A stretch of 6,950 nt of DNA from Geodermatophilaceae bacterium (GCA_013812385.1 JACCTM010000371.1:1-6950), one strand, 5' to 3'. Counted from the stretch's first letter, positions 1 to 6,136 are shown. A program made the numbers and translations. Notes: generated from the letters alone by a model not told the origin.

Positions 1-762
1 AAGCCGCTGCTCGTGGAGGGTCCGGCAGGAGTGGGCAAGACCGAGTTGGCCAAGGCACTGGCAACCGCGACCGACGCGGAGCTGATCCGTCTGCAGTGCT
101 ACGAGGGCCTCGACGAGTCTCGTGCGCTGTACGAGTGGAACTACAAGAAGCAGCTGTTGCGGATCCAATCAAGCGCGGCCACGGCGTCCGGCGAATCGTG
201 GGACGAGGTCCACGACGACATCTTCACCGACGAGTTTCTGCTGGCCCGTCCGTTGTTGACCGCTATCCGACGCACCGGGCCGACCGTCCTGCTGATCGAC
301 GAAACGGACAAGGCCGATGTCGAGGTGGAGGGACTGCTGCTCGAGGTGCTCAGCGACTTCCAAGTGACCGTGCCGGAACTCGGCACGATCGTGGCCACCC
401 GCCGTCCGTTGGTCGTGCTGACCTCGAATGCCACCCGCGAGCTCTCGGAGGCGCTGAAGAGACGCTGTCTGTATCTGGCCCTGGACTACCCGTCCGCGGA
501 ACGCGAGCGAGAGATCGTGCAGGCCAAGGTTCCCGAACTGGCACCGAACCTCGCCGAGCAGCTCGTACGCACCGTACGCGCCCTGCGAGCCCTGGAGCTG
601 AAGAAGTCACCGTCGATCGCCGAGACCCTGGACTGGGCACACACCCTCCTGGCCCTAGGCCTGTCCACGTTGGATGAGAGCGCCGTGAAGTCGACGCTCG
701 GCGTCGTACTCAAGCACGCCAGCGATCAGGAGCGGGCAGCAACCGAACTGCGGCTCAACTGA
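1..762 (+). CDS. MoxR-family AAA+ ATPase (CoxD-like), 5' partial
   Basis: The reading frame is open from base 1, so the N-terminus lies outside the window; 253 codons plus stop are present. Visible motifs are Walker A (GPAGVGKT, bases 19-42, Lys at 37-39), Walker B (VLLIDE, bases 286-303), a sensor-1 Asn in VLTSNATREL (Asn at 427-429) and an arginine pair in LKRRC (bases 460-465) that fits the arginine finger. A helical lid domain follows. MoxR ATPases form ring-shaped, chaperone-like machines that remodel client proteins or help insert metal cofactors, usually with a VWA-domain partner; that partner is two genes downstream at 1977. The sequence resembles the CoxD branch, but no CO dehydrogenase gene is in view, so the client is unknown. 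The GTG at base 13 is internal to the Walker A approach and is not the true start. The stop directly abuts the next ATG. The family call is firm; the role is inferred. Confidence 0.93.
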   Translation, partial: KPLLVEGPAGVGKTELAKALATATDAELIRLQCYEGLDESRALYEWNYKKQLLRIQSSAATASGESWDEVHDDIFTDEFLLARPLLTAIRRTGPTVLLIDETDKADVEVEGLLLEVLSDFQVTVPELGTIVATRRPLVVLTSNATRELSEALKRRCLYLALDYPSAEREREIVQAKVPELAPNLAEQLVRTVRALRALELKKSPSIAETLDWAHTLLALGLSTLDESAVKSTLGVVLKHASDQERAATELRLN

Positions 763-1980
763 ATGGACCTGTCCGCGACACAGGTACGCCGGATCGCCGT
801 CAACGCGCAGGGATTCGACCGGGCACGGCCGACGCGGCCGAACCTCGGTCATCTGCGTCGCGTCCTCACCAGAGTCGGTGCGTTCCAGATCGATGCGGTC
901 AACGTGCTGGCCCGGGCCCACTACCTGGCCGCCTTCTCCCGGCTGGGACCGTACCCGGTGGATCTGCTCGATCGGCTGACCTTTCGGGAAGGCGGCGCCT
1001 ACGAGTACTGGGGGCACGCCGCCTCCATCGTCGACATGTCGCTCTACCCGGCACTGCGTTGGCGAATGACTCGGCAGGAGACCCACGGGCAGTGGTCGGC
1101 GTTCCTGACCAGGGTGCAGGCCGAGCGGCCGGGGTACGCCGCGGCGGTGCACGCCGAAGTCGCCGAGCGCGGGCCACTGACCTTCAGCGAGCTTCTCGAC
1201 CCGGCCCGCCGCCCCAAGGACTCGCGCTACTCCGCGGCCACGATCCTCTGGGATCGTGGCTCGGACGGCAAGACGATGCTGGAGTACCTCTACGCGAAGG
1301 GGACGCTGGCGATCGCCGGGCGCAGCGGCTTCAACCCGGCCTACGACCTGGCAGAGCGGGTCATCCCGCCTGCAACCCTCGCCGGTCCAGAGCTGAGTGC
1401 TGCCGACGGTCAGCGGGAACTGGTCCGGCGAGCTACCGCTGCCCAGGGAGTAGCCACGGTGAAGGAGGTGGCCGACTACTTCCGTATGTCGGTGGCCGAC
1501 ACCAAGTCCCGGATTCGCGAACTCGTCGACGGTGGAGAGCTCAGTGAATGCCGGCCTGAGGGCTGGAAAACCACGGGCTACCTGCACCCGACGGCCAGCG
1601 CCAAGCCGCCGCAGGCCGCTGGATTGCTGTCACCCTTCGACTCCCTGCTGTGGGAGCGCGCCCGAGTCCAGCGGATCTTCGGCTTTCGGCACAGCTTCGA
1701 GATCTATGTGCCCGCGGCGAAGCGGGAGTACGGCTACTTCGTCCTGCCGTTCCTGCTCGGCGATCGGCTCCAGGGAAGGGTCGATCTCAAAGCCGACCGG
1801 GTAGGTCGGCGGCTACTCGTGAAAGCGAGCTTCGCCGAAGCCGGCACCGATCAGATCGAGGTGGCTGCGGCTTTGGCTGAGGAGTTGCGGTCGATGGCCA
1901 GGTGGCTGAAGCTCGACGACATGTCCATCGCGCCGCACGGAAACCTCGCTTCGGCTCTGTCGGCGACGCTGTCGGCATGA
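763..1980 (+). CDS. ycaQ: YcaQ/AlkX-type winged-helix DNA glycosylase (interstrand crosslink repair family)
   Basis: A 405-residue protein of the HTH_42 / COG3214 family, close in length to E. coli YcaQ (about 410). These enzymes remove bulky N-alkylated purines and unhook interstrand DNA crosslinks. The catalytic Q-phi-D motif appears as QID at residues 42-44, in the context FQIDAVNVLAR. This is the AlkX/YcaQ form, not the QxQ form of antibiotic-producer AlkZ resistance glycosylases. A conserved EYWGHAAS block lies at 81-88, a winged-helix segment at about 230-262 (VKEVADYF, then a recognition-like helix), and the family C-terminal block starting LLSPFD at 288-293 is followed by FGFRHSFEIYVP. 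The ATG immediately follows the upstream TGA, and no good Shine-Dalgarno is seen, so coupled translation is likely. The stop overlaps the next start (ATGA, 1977-1980). Family and motif assignment are strong; activity on crosslinks is inferred from characterised members. Confidence 0.92.
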   Translation: MDLSATQVRRIAVNAQGFDRARPTRPNLGHLRRVLTRVGAFQIDAVNVLARAHYLAAFSRLGPYPVDLLDRLTFREGGAYEYWGHAASIVDMSLYPALRWRMTRQETHGQWSAFLTRVQAERPGYAAAVHAEVAERGPLTFSELLDPARRPKDSRYSAATILWDRGSDGKTMLEYLYAKGTLAIAGRSGFNPAYDLAERVIPPATLAGPELSAADGQRELVRRATAAQGVATVKEVADYFRMSVADTKSRIRELVDGGELSECRPEGWKTTGYLHPTASAKPPQAAGLLSPFDSLLWERARVQRIFGFRHSFEIYVPAAKREYGYFVLPFLLGDRLQGRVDLKADRVGRRLLVKASFAEAGTDQIEVAAALAEELRSMARWLKLDDMSIAPHGNLASALSATLSA

Positions 1981-3431
1981 CCGCGGTGCGTGACGGCGAA
2001 GCAGGCCGGCCGGCCGGCCTGGTCGCGCACCTGGATGACTTCGTACGAGCAGTGCGCCAGGCCGGTGTACCCATCGGGATCAGCGACGCGATCGACGCCG
2101 CGCGTGCGATGGTGACGGTCGATCTGCTCGACCGTGAGCAGCTCCGGCATGGTCTGGCCGCGGTCCTGCTCAAACGCCCCACGCATCGACCGGCCTTCGA
2201 CGCGCTCTTCGACCTGTGGTGGCCGAGGTCGATCTCCAACCCTCCAGGATTCGACACCGCTGCTGCCGACGGCAAGGAGTGGGGAGCCCAAGCTCCGGAC
2301 CGTGATCCAGACGCGGCTGACCCAGGACTGTCGGCAGAGGAGCTCACCGACGCCATGCGGGCCCAGCTGGCCCAACTGCTGCTCGACGGTGACGACGCGG
2401 CCCTGCGGCGGTTCGCTGAGTTTGCCGTCGAGCGCCTCGGTCAAGGCGGTCCATCGCCGGGTGGTCAGTCTTTCTTCAGCTACCGGGTGCTTCGGGCGCT
2501 CTCGCCCGACACCCTCGTCGCGAGTCTGCTCCAGGGGCTCCTCGGCGGGCAGGAGCGCGGCGGTCTGGCCGAACAGGTGGCCCGCCAGACAATCCGAGAG
2601 CGGTTGGCCACCTTTCGATCTCACGTCGAGAGCGAGGTGCGGCGGCGAGCCGCCGAACAACGAGGCAAACAGAACGTCGCGCGTACAGCCGTGACGCCGC
2701 TGGCCGACCAGGTCGATTTCCTGCGAGCCCAGCACAAGGACCTCGCCGAACTCCGGCGCAGCGTCACGCCGCTGGCGCGGCGGCTTGCGACCCGGCTGGC
2801 CGCCCGTCGGCGACATGGCCGTCGAGGCAGGCTGGACTTCCGCCGTACCGTGCGGGCGTCGCTGGCTACCGGTGGCGTGCCCCTGGTCACCGCGCACCGG
2901 CCGCGGCGCGTCCACAAGCCCGAACTCGTCGTCCTGTGCGACGTCAGCGGTTCGGTGGCCGGCTTCTCGCACTTCACGCTGTTGCTGACCGCGGCGCTGC
3001 GGGAACAGTTCTCCGGCGTCCGCGCCTTCGCCTTTGTCGACACGTGTGACGAGGTCACCCGATTCTTTGCACCTGGCTCCGATGTTGCTGATGCCGTACA
3101 GCGAATCGGGCGCGAGGCACGCGTCGTCTGGTTCGACGGACACAGCGACTATGGGCACTCACTGGAGACCTTTGCCGAGCAGTGGCCGACCGTGGTCGGC
3201 CCCCGGACCTCGCTGCTGATCCTCGGTGATGCGCGGACCAATTACCGCAACCCAGGTCTGCCGACGCTGGGGGCCTTGGTGAAGCGGGCGCGACACGCCT
3301 ATTGGCTCAACCCGGAACCACGTCGCCAATGGGGCAGTGGTGATTCTGCGGCCGACGACTACGCCGAGTTGATCGAGATGGTCGAGTGCCGGACCGCGCA
3401 ACAGTTGACTGACTTCATCACCCGCCTGTGA
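1977..3431 (+). CDS. CoxE-like VWA-domain protein, partner of the MoxR ATPase
   Basis: A 484-residue protein, probably cytoplasmic: no signal peptide or membrane segment is visible. The N-terminal part (about residues 10-75) has the FVRAVRQAGVPIGISDAIDAAR pattern typical of CoxE-like proteins. A very basic linker follows at about 265-290, with the family-like RRGRLDFRRT stretch. The C-terminal third is a VWA domain with the MIDAS signature DVSGS at 322-326, a second loop GHSDYGHS at 388-395 and a third acidic residue in LGDARTN (Asp418), so a Mg2+ site looks complete. In the second loop a Ser stands where Thr is common. Family members act with MoxR ATPases, probably presenting clients to the ring. 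I chose the ATG at 1977 because it forms an ATGA overlap with the preceding stop and opens directly into the family N-terminus; an in-frame ATG at 1902 would overlap the previous gene by 79 bases. The client is unknown. Confidence 0.92.
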   Translation: MTAVRDGEAGRPAGLVAHLDDFVRAVRQAGVPIGISDAIDAARAMVTVDLLDREQLRHGLAAVLLKRPTHRPAFDALFDLWWPRSISNPPGFDTAAADGKEWGAQAPDRDPDAADPGLSAEELTDAMRAQLAQLLLDGDDAALRRFAEFAVERLGQGGPSPGGQSFFSYRVLRALSPDTLVASLLQGLLGGQERGGLAEQVARQTIRERLATFRSHVESEVRRRAAEQRGKQNVARTAVTPLADQVDFLRAQHKDLAELRRSVTPLARRLATRLAARRRHGRRGRLDFRRTVRASLATGGVPLVTAHRPRRVHKPELVVLCDVSGSVAGFSHFTLLLTAALREQFSGVRAFAFVDTCDEVTRFFAPGSDVADAVQRIGREARVVWFDGHSDYGHSLETFAEQWPTVVGPRTSLLILGDARTNYRNPGLPTLGALVKRARHAYWLNPEPRRQWGSGDSAADDYAELIEMVECRTAQQLTDFITRL

Positions 3432-3433
3432 CG

Positions 3434-3486
3434 GCCGCCTGGCGGCGAGCGGAACGTCTACGCCGGGCATAGCCCAGCCGCCGGCG
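3434..3486 (+). terminator. possible transcription end of the moxR-ycaQ-vwa operon
   Basis: Three bases past the VWA stop is a short stem GCCGC/GCGGC (3434-3438 with 3442-3446, loop of 3). It is followed by CGCCGG (3461-3466) pairing with CCGGCG (3481-3486) around a 14-base loop. There is no T-rich tail, so a classical intrinsic terminator is not supported. Tail-less G+C hairpins are common after actinobacterial genes, which makes this a weak candidate only. Confidence 0.25.
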
Positions 3487-3565
3487 AGCCTGTAGTGATC
3501 TGGCCCACAAACTACTCGTCGGTACGGCGTAACTGCACCACTGCGGTCGCGTTGAGCTAACTGTG

Positions 3566-3589
3566 GGCCGGCCGCACGGGGGGCCGGCC
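3566..3589 (+). repeat. G+C-only hairpin (two GGCCGGCC arms) in the nadD leader
   Basis: The 8-base palindrome GGCCGGCC occurs at 3566-3573 and again at 3582-3589, so the transcript can form a perfect 8-bp all-G:C stem with the loop GCACGGGG. The hairpin ends five bases before the in-frame ATG at 3594. The loop and right arm contain the only G-run that could serve as a ribosome-binding site for that upstream start. The left arm also overlaps TGTGGGCC (3562-3569), which can pair with GGCCCACA at 3502-3509, so the two foldings compete. Function is not known. Confidence 0.5.
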
Positions 3590-3653
3590 GACAATGCTCG
3601 AACAGCGGGACCAGACGCCGCTGTGGCCGCCGGCCGATAAACTCGTCGTCAAG

Positions 3654-4262
3654 ATGGGTGAAGGCCGGCGGCTGGGCGTCATGGGCGGAACGTTCGACCC
3701 GATTCACCACGGCCACCTCGTCGCCGCCAGCGAGGTTGCCGTGCTTTTCGGCTTGGACAAGGTGCTGTTCGTACCTACCGGAAAGCCGTGGCAGAAGGCC
3801 GAGCGTGACGTCAGTCCGGCCGAGGACCGCTATCTGATGACGGTTATCGCGACGGCGTCGAATCCGCGTTTCTCGGTGAGCCGGGTGGACGTGGACCGCA
3901 CGGGGCCCACCTACACTGTGGACACCCTGCGCGATCTGCGGCGGCTACATCCGGATACGGAGATGTTCTTCATCACCGGTGCCGACGCGCTCGAGCAAAT
4001 CCTCGACTGGCGACATGCCGAGGAGTTGTTCTCTCTCGCCCATCTGGTCGGAGTCACTCGGCCGGGGTACCGGCTGGAGGACAGTCACCTGCCCGACGGG
4101 AGTGTGACGCTCATCGACGTACCGGCGATGGCGATCTCGTCGAGTGACTGCCGGGATCGGGTGCACCGCGGAATGCCGGTCTGGTACCTCGTACCGGACG
4201 GCGTGGTGCAGTACATCGAGAAGCGTCACCTATATCGCGACGACAGGAGAAACCCCGGATGA
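3654..4262 (+). CDS. nadD: nicotinate-nucleotide adenylyltransferase
   Basis: This 202-residue cytoplasmic enzyme transfers AMP from ATP to nicotinate mononucleotide, giving deamido-NAD in de novo and salvage NAD synthesis. The nucleotidyltransferase signature GGTFDPIHHGHL lies at residues 11-22, with the HxGH-type ATP site at 18-21. VPTGKPWQK follows. The late ISSSDCR block at 161-167 matches the family ISSTxxR motif. The length is normal for actinobacterial NadD. I chose the ATG at 3654 because MGEGRRLGVMGGTF aligns with the usual short actinobacterial N-terminus. An in-frame ATG at 3594 would add 20 residues, has a G-run about 10 bases upstream and shows G/C-rich third positions, so it cannot be excluded. 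No clear Shine-Dalgarno precedes 3654. The stop overlaps the rsfS start (ATGA). Confidence 0.96.
   Translation: MGEGRRLGVMGGTFDPIHHGHLVAASEVAVLFGLDKVLFVPTGKPWQKAERDVSPAEDRYLMTVIATASNPRFSVSRVDVDRTGPTYTVDTLRDLRRLHPDTEMFFITGADALEQILDWRHAEELFSLAHLVGVTRPGYRLEDSHLPDGSVTLIDVPAMAISSSDCRDRVHRGMPVWYLVPDGVVQYIEKRHLYRDDRRNPG
4245..4250 (+). promoter_or_regulatory. Shine-Dalgarno of rsfS
   Basis: AGGAGA lies inside the end of nadD, eight bases before the ATG at 4259. It is one of the best ribosome-binding sites in the window and fixes the rsfS start at the ATGA overlap. Confidence 0.8.
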
Positions 4263-4636
4263 CCGCCTCGGACACGGCGCGCACGGTCGCACTGCTCGCG
4301 GCCCAGGCCGCTGCCGACAAGCAGGCTCAGGATCTGATCGTCGTGGACGTCAGCGAACGGCTGGTGATCACCGATGTGTTTGTCATCGCTTCGGCCAGCA
4401 ACGAACGCCAGGTCCAAGCCATCGTGGACGAGATCGAGGAGCGGTTGCGGACCGACGCTGGGGTCAAGCCGGTACGCCGGGAGGGAACTCGTGAAGGCCG
4501 ATGGGTGCTGCTCGACTTCGTCGATGTCGTTGTCCACGTCCAGCACGCAGAGGAGCGGGTCTACTACGCCCTAGAGCGACTCTGGACCGACTGTCCGGTC
4601 ATCCCGTTCACCGACGCGGCTGCACCCGCGTCGTGA
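4259..4636 (+). CDS. rsfS: ribosome silencing factor RsfS (YbeB/Iojap family)
   Basis: A 125-residue cytoplasmic protein of the RsfS/Iojap family. It binds ribosomal protein uL14 on the large subunit and blocks joining of the 30S and 50S subunits, lowering translation when nutrients are short. Family features include DLIVVDVSERLVITDVFVIAS at about residues 24-44, the SNERQVQAIVDEIEERL helix after it, and the late block GRWVLLDFVDVVVHVQ followed by RVYYALERLW. The length is typical. The start is set by the Shine-Dalgarno at 4245-4250 and the 4-base overlap with nadD, a pairing conserved across many bacteria. It is separated from the phosphatase gene by 37 bases. Confidence 0.96.
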   Translation: MTASDTARTVALLAAQAAADKQAQDLIVVDVSERLVITDVFVIASASNERQVQAIVDEIEERLRTDAGVKPVRREGTREGRWVLLDFVDVVVHVQHAEERVYYALERLWTDCPVIPFTDAAAPAS

Positions 4637-4661
4637 CGAGCTGAGTTCGCTGCCCAGGGCT

Positions 4662-4673
4662 GGATCAAGATCC
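4662..4673 (+). repeat. 12-base palindrome abutting the gpgP start
   Basis: GGATC-AA-GATCC occupies the last 12 bases before the TTG start at 4674. Its position would cover the ribosome-binding region. No good Shine-Dalgarno is visible for this start (an AGGG lies about 14 bases upstream). It may be chance. Confidence 0.35.
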
Positions 4674-5372
4674 TTGCGCGTCGAGCGGGTGGTCGTCTGG
4701 CGGCATGGTCAGACGACGTGGAATGCAGCCGGGCGATTCCAAGGGCAGGCCGATCCACCCCTGAATCCCATTGGCGTGGAACAGAGCCGGCTGTCGGCCA
4801 GCCATCTGGCCGTCGAGCCACCCGATCTCGTTCTCACCAGTGATCTGGTCCGAGCGGTCAGTACGGCGCAGGCGTTGACTCGACTCATCCAGACGCCGCT
4901 GCAGAGCGAGCCGCGATTGCGTGAGATCGACCTGGGGAGCTGGCAGGGGCTGACCCGTGTCGAGGTGGCAGCGACCTATCCCGAGCAGTATGCGCAGTGG
5001 TTGGACGGCCATCCGCCGGACGATCGGGGCGGCGAGTCCAGGGCGCAGCTCGACGAGCGGGTGTTCGCCGCGCTGCGCGACATCGAGATCGGCCACGTCC
5101 TGCTGGTGACCCACGGCGGTACCGCGCGCTCGATCATCGAGACGCTGCTCGACCTGCCGCACGCCGGGCGCTGGCTCGCGGTGCTCGGGAACTGCCACTG
5201 GAGTGAACTCCATCGCCACCCGGGCGGGTGGCAGTTGCGCGCCCACAACCTCGCGCCGGCCTCGCCGATGATGTCGGCCGACATCCGCACCGGTCTGGGC
5301 GAGCGCGGAGATGCCAACGCGGTCGACGACGGTGCAGCGATCGACGGTGCAGAGGTCGACGGGAGAGGTTGA
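4674..5372 (+). CDS. gpgP: histidine phosphatase, probable glucosyl-3-phosphoglycerate phosphatase
   Basis: A 232-residue member of the phosphoglycerate-mutase-like histidine phosphatase superfamily. The RHG motif is at residues 10-12, so His11 is the expected phosphohistidine nucleophile. Glu84 in REIDLGSWQGLT fits the proton donor and His147 in LLVTHGG is the second catalytic His. Other family matches are GGESR near the middle and GNCHWSEL near the end. In M. tuberculosis the gene in this position (Rv2419c) removes phosphate from glucosyl-3-phosphoglycerate to give glucosylglycerate, an MGLP precursor. Place (after rsfS, before octT) and motif spacing support the same role here, although substrate specificity cannot be read from sequence. 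The start is TTG at 4674; GTG at 4689 is a poorer alternative that would remove the leading residues before the core strand. The C-terminal tail carries short Asp-Gly repeats (see the repeat entry). Confidence 0.88.
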   Translation: MRVERVVVWRHGQTTWNAAGRFQGQADPPLNPIGVEQSRLSASHLAVEPPDLVLTSDLVRAVSTAQALTRLIQTPLQSEPRLREIDLGSWQGLTRVEVAATYPEQYAQWLDGHPPDDRGGESRAQLDERVFAALRDIEIGHVLLVTHGGTARSIIETLLDLPHAGRWLAVLGNCHWSELHRHPGGWQLRAHNLAPASPMMSADIRTGLGERGDANAVDDGAAIDGAEVDGRG

Positions 5373-5380
5373 CGGTGCAG
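5328..5380 (+). repeat. three copies of a 10-base repeat across the gpgP-octT junction
   Basis: GACGGTGCAG occurs at 5328-5337, 5343-5352 and 5371-5380. The first two lie in frame 15 bases apart and encode the DGA repeats of the GpgP tail (DDGAAIDGAEVDG). The third spans the gpgP stop and contains the GTG start of octT. The pattern suggests local duplication at the gene boundary. Confidence 0.7.
5361..5368 (+). promoter_or_regulatory. Shine-Dalgarno of octT
   Basis: GGGAGAGG sits six bases before the GTG at 5375, within the last codons of gpgP. It decides the octT start over longer in-frame starts inside gpgP. Confidence 0.75.
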
Positions 5381-6136
5381 GCGCCGGCACCTGACGCTGC
5401 CGAGTCGCGCAGGCCGCGAGTGCTTGTCCTCGCCGACTCGCTGGCCTATCACGGGCCTGTCCGGCCGGAGCTGTTGACCGAACCCCGGCTTTTTCCCAAC
5501 GTGATGGCCGACGAACTCGACGCGGAAGCCGACGTGGTGGCTCAAGTCGGTTGGACCGCAAGACATGTCTGGCGATCGCTCACCCGTGATCCTCGGGTGT
5601 ACTCACTTCTGGTGCCGGCCGCCGACGCGGTTGTGCTAGCCGTCGGAGGCATGGACTACCTGCCCACCGCGCTGCCGACGCATCTGCGGGAAGGCATCGC
5701 TTTCCTGCGTCCACGCCCGGTGCGTCGCGTGGTACGCCGGGCCTACCTCGCCGCACAGCCTCGGATGGCTCGATGGACCCGCGGCCGGATACGCGCGTTG
5801 CCACAACGCTTGACCGACGGCTACCTGACCGACTGCGTGACTGCGTTGCGCTCGGTACGACCGGGACTGCCGATCATCGGAATCCTCCCGCCGCGGCACC
5901 GAGCCGCTGCATTCGGCAGTGAACTGCGCGGGCACGAGGCGGCCTGGCTGGCCGCTCGGGCGTGGGGCGCGGAGCACGACGTACCGATGGCCGATCTCGC
6001 GCCGGTCGTCCAGCCGCACCTTGATGCCGGGCGGGGAAATCCGGATGGTCTGCATTTCGGCTGGGAGTCCCATCGCGATGTGGGACACGAACTGGCCCGA
6101 GTGCTGCGGTCCTGCCCCGGCTGGCCGCCCAGGTGA
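5375..6136 (+). CDS. octT: SGNH-type acyltransferase, probable diglucosylglycerate octanoyltransferase
   Basis: A 253-residue protein of the SGNH/GDSL hydrolase fold, starting at GTG 5375, two bases after the gpgP stop and with a good Shine-Dalgarno. The nucleophile motif is ADSL (Ser22), and a catalytic Asp-His pair is visible as DGLH (Asp224, His227). The usual block with the oxyanion-hole Asn reads GGMD (91-94), as I recall for M. tuberculosis OctT (Rv2418c). Other OctT-like features are the FPNVMADEL and VGWTARHVWR segments and the PTALPTHLREGI stretch. No signal peptide or membrane helix is seen, so it is probably cytosolic. The characterised homologue moves an octanoyl group onto diglucosylglycerate or glucosylglycerate during MGLP synthesis. 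Neighbouring gpgP would supply the same pathway. The family call is firm; the acyl chain and acceptor are inferred. Confidence 0.87.
   Translation: MQAPAPDAAESRRPRVLVLADSLAYHGPVRPELLTEPRLFPNVMADELDAEADVVAQVGWTARHVWRSLTRDPRVYSLLVPAADAVVLAVGGMDYLPTALPTHLREGIAFLRPRPVRRVVRRAYLAAQPRMARWTRGRIRALPQRLTDGYLTDCVTALRSVRPGLPIIGILPPRHRAAAFGSELRGHEAAWLAARAWGAEHDVPMADLAPVVQPHLDAGRGNPDGLHFGWESHRDVGHELARVLRSCPGWPPR

Larger units (their letters stand above)
3432..3653. other. 222-base gene-free spacer upstream of nadD
   Basis: No convincing gene lies here on either strand. The first part, just after the VWA stop, holds two G+C-rich inverted repeats (3434-3446 and 3461-3486). The second part holds a spaced 8-bp repeat (3502-3509 with 3562-3569) and a compact 8-bp hairpin (3566-3589). 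No clear -35/-10 pair is visible. TAAACT at 3638-3643 fits a loose actinobacterial -10 pattern and would put transcription within a few bases of the nadD ATG, but there is no matching -35, so I do not call it as a promoter. The part from 3594 could instead be coding if nadD begins at the upstream ATG. Confidence 0.7.

Noticed and set aside
1462..1488. AAGGAGG followed by an in-frame ATG inside ycaQ, as an internal translation start
   Set aside because: The ATG is 17 bases away, too far, and the bases encode conserved winged-helix residues.
655..1587. 310-codon open frame on the - strand opposite ycaQ
   Set aside because: No domain or start signal; the + strand protein has catalytic and family motifs throughout.
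1902..1976. Extension of the VWA protein to an upstream ATG
   Set aside because: It would overlap ycaQ by 79 bases and add a stretch unlike the family; the ATGA start at 1977 is far more natural.
1851..3158. Long open frame (435 codons) on the - strand opposite the VWA gene
   Set aside because: It is antisense to a gene with clear VWA and CoxE motifs, has no recognisable domain, and long antisense frames are expected in G+C-rich codons.
1..3431. A CO dehydrogenase maturation locus (coxD/coxE)
   Set aside because: MoxR and VWA proteins resemble CoxD and CoxE, but no cox structural or accessory gene is present and many MoxR-VWA pairs serve other clients.
3159..3716. 185-codon - strand frame crossing the vwa-nadD spacer
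   Set aside because: It overlaps both real genes, has an Arg/Pro-rich composition typical of shadow frames, and no family signature.
5228..5374. Extension of OctT into gpgP
   Set aside because: The added residues are Arg-rich shadow sequence, and GTG 5375 has a good Shine-Dalgarno at 5361-5368.
4665..5561. 298-codon - strand frame opposite gpgP and the start of octT
   Set aside because: The + strand carries RHG and SGNH motifs with proper start signals; the antisense product has no recognisable features.
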